Of a DNA stretch of 51,917 nt, positions 33,946 to 42,229 are shown in pieces; position 1 is the stretch's first letter, and every line of letters starts with the position of its first letter. The stretch spans positions 1-51,917 of the forward strand of contig CALFJA010000048.1 in the NCBI GenBank assembly GCA_937877605.1, in the 5' to 3' direction. The stretch is from an uncultured Prevotellaceae bacterium (GTDB taxonomy: Bacteria > Bacteroidota > Bacteroidia > Bacteroidales > Bacteroidaceae). Made by a program: the position numbers and the translations under genes. Under the pieces are notes generated by a model. The model saw nothing but the letters and a program-made list of their open reading frames with translations. It did not search any database and had not been told where the DNA came from.

Positions 33946-34398
33946 TCAGTCGGAAAGCACCTGCTCACCGTGTGTCTTGGTCTTGATTTGCTTTGGCTGG
34001 TAGACCTTGGCAATCTTGCCCTCCTCGTCAATGATGAATGTGGTGCGCAGGGTGCCGAAATACTTTCTGCCATACATCGATTTCTCCCCCCAGACGCCGA
34101 AGGTTTCGACAAGTTTGTGGTCCACATCGGCTATAAGAGAGAAGGGCAACTGGTGCTTCTCGATGAATTTGCGGTGCGATTTGTCGTCGTCCACGCTCAC
34201 GCCGAGCACCTCGTAGCCTTCGGCTTGCAGGCGCTCGTAGTTGTCGCGGAGGCTGCATGCTTCTGCGGTGCATCCGGAGGTGAGGTCTTTGGGATAGAAA
34301 TAGAGTACGAGTTTTCTGCCTTTGAAATCGCTGAGGCGGATTTCCTTGCCGTTTTCGTCGTGTCCCAGCAGTTCGGGAGCCTTGTCGCCAATGTTCAT
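33946..34398 (-). CDS. bcp: thioredoxin-dependent thiol peroxidase (Bcp/PrxQ type)
   Basis: A 150-residue peroxiredoxin. YFYPKDLTSGCTAEACSLRD shows the peroxidatic Cys (about residue 43) and the resolving Cys five residues later, the 2-Cys arrangement of Bcp/PrxQ. GVSVDDDKSHRKFIEKHQLPFSL and RTTFIIDEEGKI complete the thioredoxin fold. It reduces hydrogen peroxide and organic peroxides. Upstream of clpB by about 130 bases on the same strand; both are stress functions. Confidence 0.95.
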   Translation of the reverse strand: MNIGDKAPELLGHDENGKEIRLSDFKGRKLVLYFYPKDLTSGCTAEACSLRDNYERLQAEGYEVLGVSVDDDKSHRKFIEKHQLPFSLIADVDHKLVETFGVWGEKSMYGRKYFGTLRTTFIIDEEGKIAKVYQPKQIKTKTHGEQVLSD

Positions 34399-34438
34399 AG
34401 TTGGTTGTTTGATGGTTTAGTCGTTTGGTGGTTTGGAA

Positions 34439-36289
34439 TTATTTTGCGTGTAAGTTGACTTTGAGTATTTTTATGACGGACTGTTTCACGGGTTCATCGC
34501 ATCCTGTAAGCGGTGGTGCCGGATCCTGATTGGGAGTCTGCCGGTTGGGCAAATCACGGTAGCGCCCCGTCGAAAGGCTGAATCGTTCTACAGTGTTGAC
34601 GGCCTGGTGGAGGGGGAGTTCCACACCGTTGGCCTCCGCTGCGACGGGTGCTGTGGCACGGGTATCAATCATCAGGTGAATGCTAAAGGGCTTTCCTGTT
34701 TCATACTTCCCCACTTCCCGTTGGGAACAGATGCCCTCCCAGCAGACTTTTCCCTTGTGGAGAATGAGCACGAGTGCCCGTGTGCCATGCCGGTCGGTAA
34801 TGTTCAGTTCGAAGGGTTCGCCGTTTTCGGCATCCACCTGCAGTTCAATATCGGCAGAGAGGCGGTTCGTCTGCTGGAAGACACGCACTGCACGGGAATA
34901 GTCGTAAGGGTCACTGTCAGTCAGACGGAGGCTGTGCTGTCCGTCGACGGAGGCATCACACCATTTGGAACGGTAGATGTTCCAGTTGGCAACGGGTTCA
35001 CCCGGAGTGATATTGGAAAAGTCTTCGACAACATCACCCTTCCACTCGGAGCGTATCGGCAGGGGGACGCGCGCCACCCAGATGTCTTCCTTGTTCACGG
35101 AGTAGGCCAGCCACATGTTGGTTGTGTCGGGTTGTTGCTCTCCCTCGACGATACCTCTCACATAGCAGGGGCCGAAATCTTTGTTCTCTCCCATGAACCG
35201 GCGCGGCGGAACCTCCCCGTGCACCACACACATGTTGTCAAAGCGTATGCCGTCATCGCTGGTGATGGCGATGAGTGGGTAGCGGTAGGGTTGTGTTTCG
35301 ATGGGATTGTAGCAGATAGCGTACCTTCCGTCGGCCGTGCGTTGGCCCCATTGCTTTCCGCCTGCCATGATGAGGGACGGCACTCGGACCGGTGTGGACC
35401 ATGTCTGTCCCTCATCGGGAGAGAGAGCGGCGTAACTCCATTTCCAGAGTGCAACCACCTGGCCGTCGGGTCGGTGGTAGTAGTTGGTGGCCTGTACCCG
35501 GTTGATGGAATCTTTGAGGTTGTAGAATCCGTCGAGTCCGCGGTCCTCGTCAATCCACTGGAGTGTGCGCAACTTGTCGTTGAGGAGGTCCTGGCATGCT
35601 TGTCTGAAGCCTTTATCCTTCGATTGGGTATAGAACGGATAGGCGGTGTCAGACTGATTCCAGCTGGCATGGGAGGAGTACCGGACGAAATAGATGGGAC
35701 CCATGGTGCCGTCGTCGTATATTTCGCGAACGACACGGCCTATGCCACCTTCCTTGAAGGGGTTGTAGCTGTGTCCGTAGAAGGCTACAGTGAGCAGTCT
35801 TCCGTTCGGTGCGGTGTAGAATCCCATCCGTTGGTGCATGATGTAGCCGTAGTAGGGTTTCGGTATGGTTACTCCTTCGGGTGCTTTGTAGGGCGGGAAT
35901 GCCACGAAAGGCTTGTTCCAGTTCCTTCCGTCGGTAGAGGTTGCGATGAGCGTCTGCCCCGGCGGTTGCTGTTCATCGACCGGATTGGAAAGGTACTGCA
36001 GGTAGAATGTGCCGTTGTGGTAGGTCAGATTGGCTGCATGATTGTAGGTCCAGCCGTAGTCTTCGGCCCATTCGGGATGTGTGCGGTTGGCACGCATAAC
36101 CTGTATGTTCTCCACTCCGATAGCATAACGGAAGCCCCCGTCGTGCAACCGTGGGTTACATATCTCTCCACCGACATACGCTATGGGTTCTGCCGGGGTT
36201 CCGGTCTGCGCGGAAAGTGGAAGAAGGAGGAAGGTGGAAGGTGGAAAGAGGAAGGAGAAAAGGATGAGCAAGGTGTTTCGGATGTTCAT
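34439..36289 (-). CDS. secreted BNR/sialidase-like beta-propeller protein
   Basis: A 616-residue exported protein. The signal peptide (about residues 1-27) is followed by a propeller-like part with Asp-box-like turns (STDGRNWNKPF, SPDEGQTWSTP, TSDDGIRFDN) over about 60-400, then a C-terminal beta-sandwich-like region (about 410-600). This is the architecture of sialidase-superfamily glycoside hydrolases or polysaccharide lyases; no catalytic triad could be fixed by eye, so the substrate is unknown. It begins 19 bases after the pnuT stop, so it may be read through from the thiamin operon. The signal peptide is encoded by a purine-rich repeat. Confidence 0.75.
   Translation of the reverse strand: MNIRNTLLILFSFLFPPSTFLLLPLSAQTGTPAEPIAYVGGEICNPRLHDGGFRYAIGVENIQVMRANRTHPEWAEDYGWTYNHAANLTYHNGTFYLQYLSNPVDEQQPPGQTLIATSTDGRNWNKPFVAFPPYKAPEGVTIPKPYYGYIMHQRMGFYTAPNGRLLTVAFYGHSYNPFKEGGIGRVVREIYDDGTMGPIYFVRYSSHASWNQSDTAYPFYTQSKDKGFRQACQDLLNDKLRTLQWIDEDRGLDGFYNLKDSINRVQATNYYHRPDGQVVALWKWSYAALSPDEGQTWSTPVRVPSLIMAGGKQWGQRTADGRYAICYNPIETQPYRYPLIAITSDDGIRFDNMCVVHGEVPPRRFMGENKDFGPCYVRGIVEGEQQPDTTNMWLAYSVNKEDIWVARVPLPIRSEWKGDVVEDFSNITPGEPVANWNIYRSKWCDASVDGQHSLRLTDSDPYDYSRAVRVFQQTNRLSADIELQVDAENGEPFELNITDRHGTRALVLILHKGKVCWEGICSQREVGKYETGKPFSIHLMIDTRATAPVAAEANGVELPLHQAVNTVERFSLSTGRYRDLPNRQTPNQDPAPPLTGCDEPVKQSVIKILKVNLHAK
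36212..36263. repeat. purine-rich repeat within the signal peptide coding region
   Basis: A GGAAAGTGGAAG..GGAGGAAGGTGG string like that at 8142-8180. On the minus strand it encodes FLFPPSTFLLLPLS, the hydrophobic core of the downstream protein's signal peptide. Confidence 0.55.
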
Positions 36290-36308
36290 GTTTGTAGTTT
36301 ATTTGGTT

Positions 36309-36914
36309 TCAGACGGTATTCTGTTGCAGCATCTTCCGCTTCCAGTTGCGGTAGCCGAAGATGGCTATAATGATGTATAACGCATAGAGTGCCGACTTGA
36401 ACGGCAGGTCTTTATAGCAGTAGAGTGCGCATGTAACCACATCGACGGCAATCCACACGAACCACTGTTCAAGGTGCTTATGCGCCAAAGCCCATATTCC
36501 TACGATGCTGAATGCAGTGGTAAAGGCATCTGGCAGTGGGACGGTAGAGTCGGTGTAGCGTTTCAGCAGGTAATAAATCACCGCCCAGGCTCCCAGTGCC
36601 ACCGTCAGGAGCAGCAGGGCCTTGCGCTTGGGAATGCGGGTAATGGGCGTCTCGGCAGTATATTCCTGCGATGCGTTCCTGCCGTGCCGGCTCCAGCAAA
36701 GCAGCCCGTATACGGTCATGGAGAGGTAGTAGAATTCCATGGCACAGTCGGCATAGAGTCCTTTCTGGTAGTAGAGCACGATGCCAAGCGACTGCATGAG
36801 GAATCCCACTATCCACATCCAGCGGCTGGCCCGGTACTCAAACAGTATGTATGCAAGTCCGAGCAGTGTGGTGAGGAGGTCGAGTCCGTGCTCGAGCAGG
36901 AAGGCTTGTATCAT
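36309..36914 (-). CDS. pnuT: PnuC-family transporter, probable thiamin transporter PnuT
   Basis: A 201-residue inner-membrane protein with about 7 hydrophobic segments. LYADCAMEFYYLSMTVYGLLCW and the C-terminal half with IVGIWALAHKHLEQWFVWIAVDVV.. are conserved PnuC blocks. PnuC itself carries nicotinamide riboside; members placed behind TPP riboswitches carry thiamin and are called PnuT. Its ATG (36914) overlaps the receptor stop as ATGA, and the receptor has a TPP riboswitch leader, so the thiamin assignment rests on context. The start at 36914 is chosen because earlier in-frame codons lie inside the receptor gene. Confidence 0.85.
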   Translation of the reverse strand: MIQAFLLEHGLDLLTTLLGLAYILFEYRASRWMWIVGFLMQSLGIVLYYQKGLYADCAMEFYYLSMTVYGLLCWSRHGRNASQEYTAETPITRIPKRKALLLLTVALGAWAVIYYLLKRYTDSTVPLPDAFTTAFSIVGIWALAHKHLEQWFVWIAVDVVTCALYCYKDLPFKSALYALYIIIAIFGYRNWKRKMLQQNTV

Positions 36915-39166
36915 AGCGAGATGTTCAGATAGCACATGAAGTGTATGGGAGCCTGTGCGGAGTAGACGCTCCATGCCCATCCGCCATCGTAGGCTTCGAG
37001 TTTTCCTTGGTTCATCCTGTAGTTCATGGAGCAGGAGCCGTTGGATTCGTACTTGCTACTGAAGATATTATAGACGGTCGCACCGACGGTGAGCGCCTTT
37101 ATCTTTCCCAACTGGAAGGTGTAGTTCAGGTCGAGGTCGGTGGTGCAGAAGGCATCGATCATGGCGCTGGTGTAGGTCTCGCCGTCGGTGTTGAGGTAGC
37201 GTTTGAACCCCGAGTTGGTCATGTATTGCTTGCCGACATATTTGGTGAAGGCGGTTGCCTTCCATCCATTCTTTTCGTAGGAGAGTATGTTTCCGACCAC
37301 CCAATCGGGCGAATAGGCCAGGTTCGTTGTTCCTGCGTTGACATATGCCTGGCTCCAGTCGTCGTTGATTACGGTGAGCATCATGTTCTTTGCGCGGTTT
37401 TTGCTCCATGTTGCATTTGCGCTCCACCGGAGTCCTTCAATGGGTTGCCAGGTTGCTTCCATCTCAAGTCCTGCACGATAGGTGTCTTTGATGTTCCGCG
37501 CCACCATTTCCCCGTTGGAGTCCTGTGCCCCCGTTAGTACGAACTGGTTGTCGTAGTCCATGTAGAAGAAGTTGAGCGAGGCCTCAAAGCGTTTGGAATG
37601 GTAGGTGTAGCCGATTTCAATGTCGTTGAGCCGTTCCTGGCTGGGGTCCACCTCGTCGGTTTCTGCGAGCATGTCCTCGAAGTCGTTGCGGGTAGGTTCC
37701 TTGTGTGCGACGGCGTAGGAGGCAAAGAGCAGATGGTGGTTGAGGAACTTGTAGGAGAGTCCTGCCTTGGGATTGAAGAAGTTGTAGTGTCGGTCGAGCA
37801 CCAGCGGCCGCTGCACTTTGTCGTCGTCGAACTCCTGCGACAGTCCGCTCATCGAGTAGTCGATGTACCTATACTGCATGTCTACAAAGGCGTGGAGCCC
37901 CGGGAGGAGTTCGTAGTTCACCTTTCCGTAGATGTTTGCATCGGTCTTGCGGGCATTGTTGTCGTAGTAGTGGTTGTGCGCGGGGCATTCGCCGTCGAAG
38001 TCTCGCAGCCAGATGACATTGCCGTAGTGGTCGCCGTCGTACTTGTTGAGGGCTCCGCCGAAGTTCATTGTCAACCGGTTTCCGTTGTCGTAGTTGAGCG
38101 AGAATACCGTCCCGTAAAAATGGTTTTTCATCTTTTTCTGCCTGACGAGGTCACTGCGGTCGGACGACTGCGGGTCTGCGAGGTGGTATTTGTAGAGTTT
38201 CTGGTTGGTCTTGTACTGCTCGTAGTGTCCGTTTCCGTAGGTGTAGTGTGCCGCCAGGTTCAGGTTCCATTGCTTGTTGAACTGGTGTATCCAATGGAAT
38301 TGGTTGTGCAGTTGTGCGTAGTTGTCGGTCTGGTTGTGGTAGAAGGCGGTGTTGCCGTTGTCGTCGGTGTACATTCCGCTGGGGTTGTAGCGGCATCCGA
38401 AGGTTGCCATGTCGGCCTTCGAGACATAGTCCCATGCCATGTATGTCTTCTCACGGCCTCCGAAGGTGATGATTTTGAGCATGTCCTGCCTTCCGAAGTA
38501 GGCTGCCTGGAGGAAGTAGGAGCCCAGCCTGCTGGATGCGCGGCTGATGTATCCGTCGCTGCTGATGGTGGAGAGCCGTCCCTGCACACCCCAGTGGTTG
38601 GCCAGCAAGCCCGACGAGAAGCGTGCCGTGGCCTTGGTGGTGCCGTAGGAGCCTGCCGCGAGGTTGAGGTCGAGGTAACTTTTTTTGCCGATGTTCTCGG
38701 TAAGCATGTTGAGTGAGGCCCCGAATGCGCCGGCACCGTTGGTCGATGTGCCCACGCCGCGCTGCAACTGGAGCGACTGGATGCTGGAAGCAAGGTCACC
38801 CATGTTCACCCAATAGAGTTGCGCACTCTCCGAGTCGTTCAGCGGAATGCCGTTGGCGGTGACATTGATGCGTGTCGGGTCGGTTCCGCGCACATGGATG
38901 CCGGTGTAGCCGACGCCCGCTCCGGCATCGCTCGAGGCGGTTACCGAGGGCATGGACAGCAGCATCTGGGGGACATCCTTTCCGTGGTTCACGGCCTGGA
39001 TGTCAATCTGTTGCATCTCGGAAAATGGTACGGGGGTTGTTTTGCGGGCACGCGTGCTGACCACCTGCACTTCCTGCAGTTGGTGGACGGTGACGGTGTC
39101 GATGCCTTGTGCGCCGGCTGTGGCCGCACAGAGGGCGAAAAAGAACAGCGAAATTGGTTTTTTCAT
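36911..39166 (-). CDS. TonB-dependent outer-membrane receptor, probable thiamin receptor
   Basis: A 751-residue receptor with a signal peptide (about 1-19). The TonB box region is near VHQLQEVQVVSTRA, the plug domain follows (about 40-160) with GIHVRGTDPTRINVTANGIPLND, and the rest is a 22-strand barrel ending in a terminal strand with PIHFMCYLNISL. It would import its ligand across the outer membrane using TonB energy. The TPP riboswitch in its leader and the overlapping pnuT identify the ligand as thiamin or a derivative by inference. Known Bacteroides thiamin loci also carry a pyrophosphokinase-type gene, which is not seen here. Confidence 0.9.
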   Translation of the reverse strand: MKKPISLFFFALCAATAGAQGIDTVTVHQLQEVQVVSTRARKTTPVPFSEMQQIDIQAVNHGKDVPQMLLSMPSVTASSDAGAGVGYTGIHVRGTDPTRINVTANGIPLNDSESAQLYWVNMGDLASSIQSLQLQRGVGTSTNGAGAFGASLNMLTENIGKKSYLDLNLAAGSYGTTKATARFSSGLLANHWGVQGRLSTISSDGYISRASSRLGSYFLQAAYFGRQDMLKIITFGGREKTYMAWDYVSKADMATFGCRYNPSGMYTDDNGNTAFYHNQTDNYAQLHNQFHWIHQFNKQWNLNLAAHYTYGNGHYEQYKTNQKLYKYHLADPQSSDRSDLVRQKKMKNHFYGTVFSLNYDNGNRLTMNFGGALNKYDGDHYGNVIWLRDFDGECPAHNHYYDNNARKTDANIYGKVNYELLPGLHAFVDMQYRYIDYSMSGLSQEFDDDKVQRPLVLDRHYNFFNPKAGLSYKFLNHHLLFASYAVAHKEPTRNDFEDMLAETDEVDPSQERLNDIEIGYTYHSKRFEASLNFFYMDYDNQFVLTGAQDSNGEMVARNIKDTYRAGLEMEATWQPIEGLRWSANATWSKNRAKNMMLTVINDDWSQAYVNAGTTNLAYSPDWVVGNILSYEKNGWKATAFTKYVGKQYMTNSGFKRYLNTDGETYTSAMIDAFCTTDLDLNYTFQLGKIKALTVGATVYNIFSSKYESNGSCSMNYRMNQGKLEAYDGGWAWSVYSAQAPIHFMCYLNISL

Positions 39167-39210
39167 GGTTTCCTTATTTATTGTTCCACAATAAGGGGGC
39201 TTCGATTTTT

Positions 39211-39282
39211 CCTACGCCGGCATTACCCGGATCAGGTTCTAGGGTATCATCTCAGCCGTGTCAAGTGGCACAGCACCCCTTA
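39211..39282 (-). promoter_or_regulatory. TPP riboswitch (THI element)
   Basis: On the minus strand the conserved thi-box blocks appear in order: GGGGTGC, GGCTGAGATGATACCC, GAACCTGATC and GGGTAATGCCGGCGTAGG. These form the pyrimidine and pyrophosphate sensing helices. The aptamer ends 44 bases before the receptor start. TAAGGGG at its 5' end (39282-39276) is complementary to CCCCTTA at 39198-39192, giving either an extended closing stem or a switching partner. Thiamin diphosphate binding should repress the operon. Confidence 0.95.
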
Positions 39283-39305
39283 GCCTTGCTGTTTGCAAGT
39301 GTTGG

Positions 39306-39337
39306 CGAAGGTAAGCAAAAGCCCCGTATTGAGCAAA
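39306..39337 (-). promoter_or_regulatory. promoter of the thiamin receptor operon
   Basis: TTTG (39337-39334) and TACCTTCG (39313-39306, one mismatch to TAnnTTTG) on the minus strand with 20-base spacing; transcription would begin about 20 bases before the riboswitch. Confidence 0.6.
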
Positions 39338-39429
39338 TCGGAGCACGGAATTTGTCAAAATTATTTATTGCACACTGGGTTTAGTGCTGCCGCCAGATGC
39401 CGATTTTCTGAAAAAGTGGGTCGTCGACC

Positions 39430-39745
39430 AAAAAAAATCGGCAAAAAACGCAAAAATTGCAAACGACTGAGTTCCAACCACTTGCACACATTCTAAAAAT
39501 ATTTCCCGTTTGTGCGTTTTCCGTTTGGGCCCCGATTGCAGCGCGTTTGGGCTCCGGTGGCAATGCGACCGAGCGGAAAATGTCGTGCCATTGGGACAAA
39601 AGAGAAACGCAAGTGAACCCCGTTTGGGATTTTTTTGAGGTTTTGCGTGGGAGGTTTTAGGTGGTAGGGCGGTTAGTTTTTTGGTTATTTTGGCTATTTT
39701 GAGGATTGCACACTTTTCCGATTTGTAACGATTTTTTACGGTTTT
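39430..39745. repeat. long diverged intergenic repeat D, containing a 22-base array
   Basis: Related to 30890-31215. GTTTGGG occurs at 39523 and 39545 (22-base spacing) preceded by TTTTCC and followed by GCGACCGA. ATTGCACACTTTTCCGATTT at 39705 on is identical to 31178 on. It fills the space between the DUF3298 gene and the thiamin operon promoter and slightly overlaps the DUF3298 stop. No gene seen inside. Confidence 0.8.
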
Positions 39746-40560
39746 TGTGTCTCTCCCGCAGTCGTTCCGGAGTCAGGCGGGAGCAGCTGCAGGGCCGGCT
39801 GCATGAGGAAGGGGCGCATCACATCGTAGCCAACGACAAACGAAGGCTGTCCGGCTGCATAGGGGGCAATCTCGTAGTTCTGGTAGACAAACATGATGCC
39901 TTCCTCCTTAAAGAGCGGCGGACACTGGGGCAGCGGTATCAGGTAGATATTGTCTATGCCGATGAGGTTCTGGAACAGTTCGTCGTCGGTAGTGCATTCG
40001 AAATACTGCTTGAGTCCTGCGCGGATGACATCGGTGATGTTGTGGTTGACCACTTCCCAGCCTATGCGTCGCCCGTCGGACTTGCGGAAAGTCTGGCCGA
40101 GGAACAGGTTTGAGCCGTGTGCCCCACCCCAGTACTCAAAGCCGGTGCAACTCAGGGTGATATAGGTTTCCGTCTCTGCCAGCGGAGCCACCACCATGTC
40201 GGAGTAGTATTCCGTTTTCGGGCTGAGCAGGCTGTCCATCTCAATGTAGTTGTCGTGGAAGTCCTGGTCCTTCAGGTCGAGGTAGAACTGCAGCATGGCC
40301 TTTGTGTCGAGCACATCGCCGTCGAAGGTGCCTCCGAGCGTTTCGCTCACATATTCCATCATGGCGTATTGCAGGGCGCTGTTGCTGGTTTTCGGCAGGG
40401 TCAGCTTGATGCTCCGCTCACCCAGACTGTCGCGCTCGCCAAGGCTGTCGGTCGAAAGTGCCGATGGGACGAACTTGCCTGGCTGCTGCGTGGTGCCCTT
40501 CAGGCAGGAACAGAAGAGCCAGACGGAAAGGAAGAGGAATACGGTCGGGGTTCTTTTCAT
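39736..40560 (-). CDS. DUF3298 domain lipoprotein
   Basis: A 274-residue protein with a lipoprotein-type signal (SVWLFCSC, a cysteine near residue 17-19). The C-terminal half shows the DUF3298 pattern: GFEYWGGAHGSN (about 145), then DDELFQNL and FVYQNYEIAPYAAGQPSFVV (about 230). The domain is found in RsiV-type proteins, which bind lysozyme in Bacillus; here no membrane-anchored anti-sigma part is present. A role in envelope sensing or lysozyme binding is only a possibility. Last gene of the radical SAM-SGNH-DUF3298 run (12-base gap). Confidence 0.82.
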   Translation of the reverse strand: MKRTPTVFLFLSVWLFCSCLKGTTQQPGKFVPSALSTDSLGERDSLGERSIKLTLPKTSNSALQYAMMEYVSETLGGTFDGDVLDTKAMLQFYLDLKDQDFHDNYIEMDSLLSPKTEYYSDMVVAPLAETETYITLSCTGFEYWGGAHGSNLFLGQTFRKSDGRRIGWEVVNHNITDVIRAGLKQYFECTTDDELFQNLIGIDNIYLIPLPQCPPLFKEEGIMFVYQNYEIAPYAAGQPSFVVGYDVMRPFLMQPALQLLPPDSGTTAGETQKP

Positions 40561-40572
40561 GGTTGGAAGTTA

Positions 40573-41217
40573 TTACTTTTTAAGGTTTTTCTTCAGTATT
40601 TTCGCCACCAGGCGCCTTCCCTTTTCGGTCAGTCCGCCACGGGAGAGAAAGGTGTCGTCGGCCTGTCGGTAGGGAATGGGCGAGCGAAGTTTCCTTGCCA
40701 GCACCTCGGCCTGCGTCTTGGGCGATGTCGGGTAGGCCGAAACGGCAATGTCGAGTTTCTCCGTCAGCGGTGTGTACAGGTCTATCCGATGCCAGCGGAG
40801 GTTGCCTTTTGCCAGTTCGGCAAGCAACAGCGACACCATCTCCTGGTGCTTGCGGTTGATGTCGGGGCTGGCACTGGGAAGGCCGGTGGAGAAATAGATG
40901 TGTGCATCGGGATGACACCGGCTCAGACGACGGGCCAGTGTTTCCATGCGGCTGCCGATGGAATCGGGACCGACCTTGGCCTCGAACCATGCTGCCGGCG
41001 GCACTATGAGAACCATTTCTGCCGGAGGACAAGTGACTGTTTCCCGTTCCATGCAATCCGGGAACACCTGGGGCCGCACCTGCCACGAGGGAAGCAGTTC
41101 ATCCCAAGGCACGGAACAGAAAGTGCTGTCGCCCACGATGAGCACCTGACTGCGGCTCTCTTGAACCAGCGGAAAGAGGCAGAGGAAGGCGGTCAGCAGC
41201 AATATCGTTCTTTTCAT
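40573..41217 (-). CDS. secreted SGNH-hydrolase-like protein
   Basis: A 214-residue protein with a signal peptide (about 1-23). VLIVGDSTFCSV at about residues 25-36 resembles the GDS block of SGNH/GDSL hydrolases, with Ser31 or so as a candidate nucleophile. A segment IYFSTGLPSASPDINRKHQEMVSLL follows. The final D..H block of the family is not obvious, so catalysis is uncertain. Sits 17 bases after the radical SAM gene. Confidence 0.6.
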   Translation of the reverse strand: MKRTILLLTAFLCLFPLVQESRSQVLIVGDSTFCSVPWDELLPSWQVRPQVFPDCMERETVTCPPAEMVLIVPPAAWFEAKVGPDSIGSRMETLARRLSRCHPDAHIYFSTGLPSASPDINRKHQEMVSLLLAELAKGNLRWHRIDLYTPLTEKLDIAVSAYPTSPKTQAEVLARKLRSPIPYRQADDTFLSRGGLTEKGRRLVAKILKKNLKK

Positions 41218-41234
41218 GGAGGAAAACAGTTGGG

Positions 41235-42014
41235 TTAATAGGAAACGGAACAGGCAATACCTAAGGCCTCCACCTGCGCCGCTATGCGATCCAGTTGCTC
41301 ATGGGTGGCCTTGCGGAGGGTGCTGATGGGGGTCTCGCGCTCAACGGTATAGACCATGACCTGCTCCGGCGCGATGCGTTTCAGGGCCTGCAGCCAGGGC
41401 TCCACAAAGCGCGGTGAGGTGTTGCCGACATCGTGGTTCCCGAAAGTTCCCTGCAGAAACATGGTCTGAATGATTACATGCCCCCGGAAGGCGGCCAGCC
41501 TTTCAACGACGGTCTCCACCCGATAGCCGGGCTGCTGAGGCTGGTCCACCAGCGAAATGTAGCGGCTGTCGACGGTGTCGAGTTTCTGGATGTTGTTGTC
41601 CACGAGCATCAGTGCGTCGAACACCTCCTTGCGGTGGAGCATGGTGGCATTGCTCAGGACGGAGATGCGGGCTGCCGGACAATAGGTGTCGCGCAGCGAA
41701 ACGGTGTCGGCTATAATCTGTGCGAAGTCGGGATGCGCGGTGGGTTCGCCGTTGCCGGCAAAGGTAAGCACATCGGGTGCGGTGCCGCCGGCCTGCATCT
41801 GCCGGAGCACTTCCTCCAGCCTGCTGCGCACTTCCCCACGGGTGGGACGCGCCTGCCGGGGACGAAAATCGCCGTTGCGGCCGCACTCGCAGTAGATGCA
41901 GTCGAAAGTGCATATCTTCCCGTCGGCAGGCATGAGGTTGATGCCCAGCGAAATGCCCAGGCGACGGCTGTGGACGGGACCGAATACCGGCGATGCGTGA
42001 AGGATGGTGCTCAT
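41235..42014 (-). CDS. radical SAM protein
   Basis: A 259-residue radical SAM enzyme. The cluster motif CTFDCIYCECG (CxxxCxxC) is near residues 34-44; TFAGNGEPTAHPDF near residue 100 is the GEP-type SAM-binding block. The opening GPVHSRRLGISLGINLMP is typical of a group often annotated as wyosine-type or Fe-S oxidoreductases in bacteria. Substrate unknown. No additional cluster cysteines (SPASM) at the C-terminus. Confidence 0.9.
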   Translation of the reverse strand: MSTILHASPVFGPVHSRRLGISLGINLMPADGKICTFDCIYCECGRNGDFRPRQARPTRGEVRSRLEEVLRQMQAGGTAPDVLTFAGNGEPTAHPDFAQIIADTVSLRDTYCPAARISVLSNATMLHRKEVFDALMLVDNNIQKLDTVDSRYISLVDQPQQPGYRVETVVERLAAFRGHVIIQTMFLQGTFGNHDVGNTSPRFVEPWLQALKRIAPEQVMVYTVERETPISTLRKATHEQLDRIAAQVEALGIACSVSY

Positions 42015-42115
42015 GTGGTATCAGACTTAAACGGCACAGACACAATACGGACAAGTGGCTGCAACGGACATGCGGACTACATCCGGCACGCCTGAACCAT
42101 GTGACTGCGACCGAG

Positions 42116-42123
42116 CAAAGTTA
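42116..42123 (-). promoter_or_regulatory. -7 promoter element of the radical SAM operon
   Basis: TAACTTTG on the minus strand about 100 bases before the start, back to back with the ftsX promoter. Confidence 0.4.
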
Positions 42124-42164
42124 GTGTTTTTTGCCGGTTCACGCGTTAAAATAGTGTTAAACTA

Positions 42165-42195
42165 TTGACAAGGGGGGTAAAATTTTGTATATTTG
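42165..42195 (+). promoter_or_regulatory. promoter of the ftsX operon
   Basis: TTG at 42165-42167 (within TTGACA) and TATATTTG at 42188-42195 with exactly 20 bases between. Confidence 0.85.
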
Positions 42196-42229
42196 CACTT
42201 CATAAAAATAAATAAGGTATTAGAAACGA

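Noticed and set aside
34607..36370. A 587-codon plus-strand frame opposite the beta-propeller gene
   Set aside because: No motif, no signal peptide and antisense to a protein with a good signal peptide and Asp-box-like turns.
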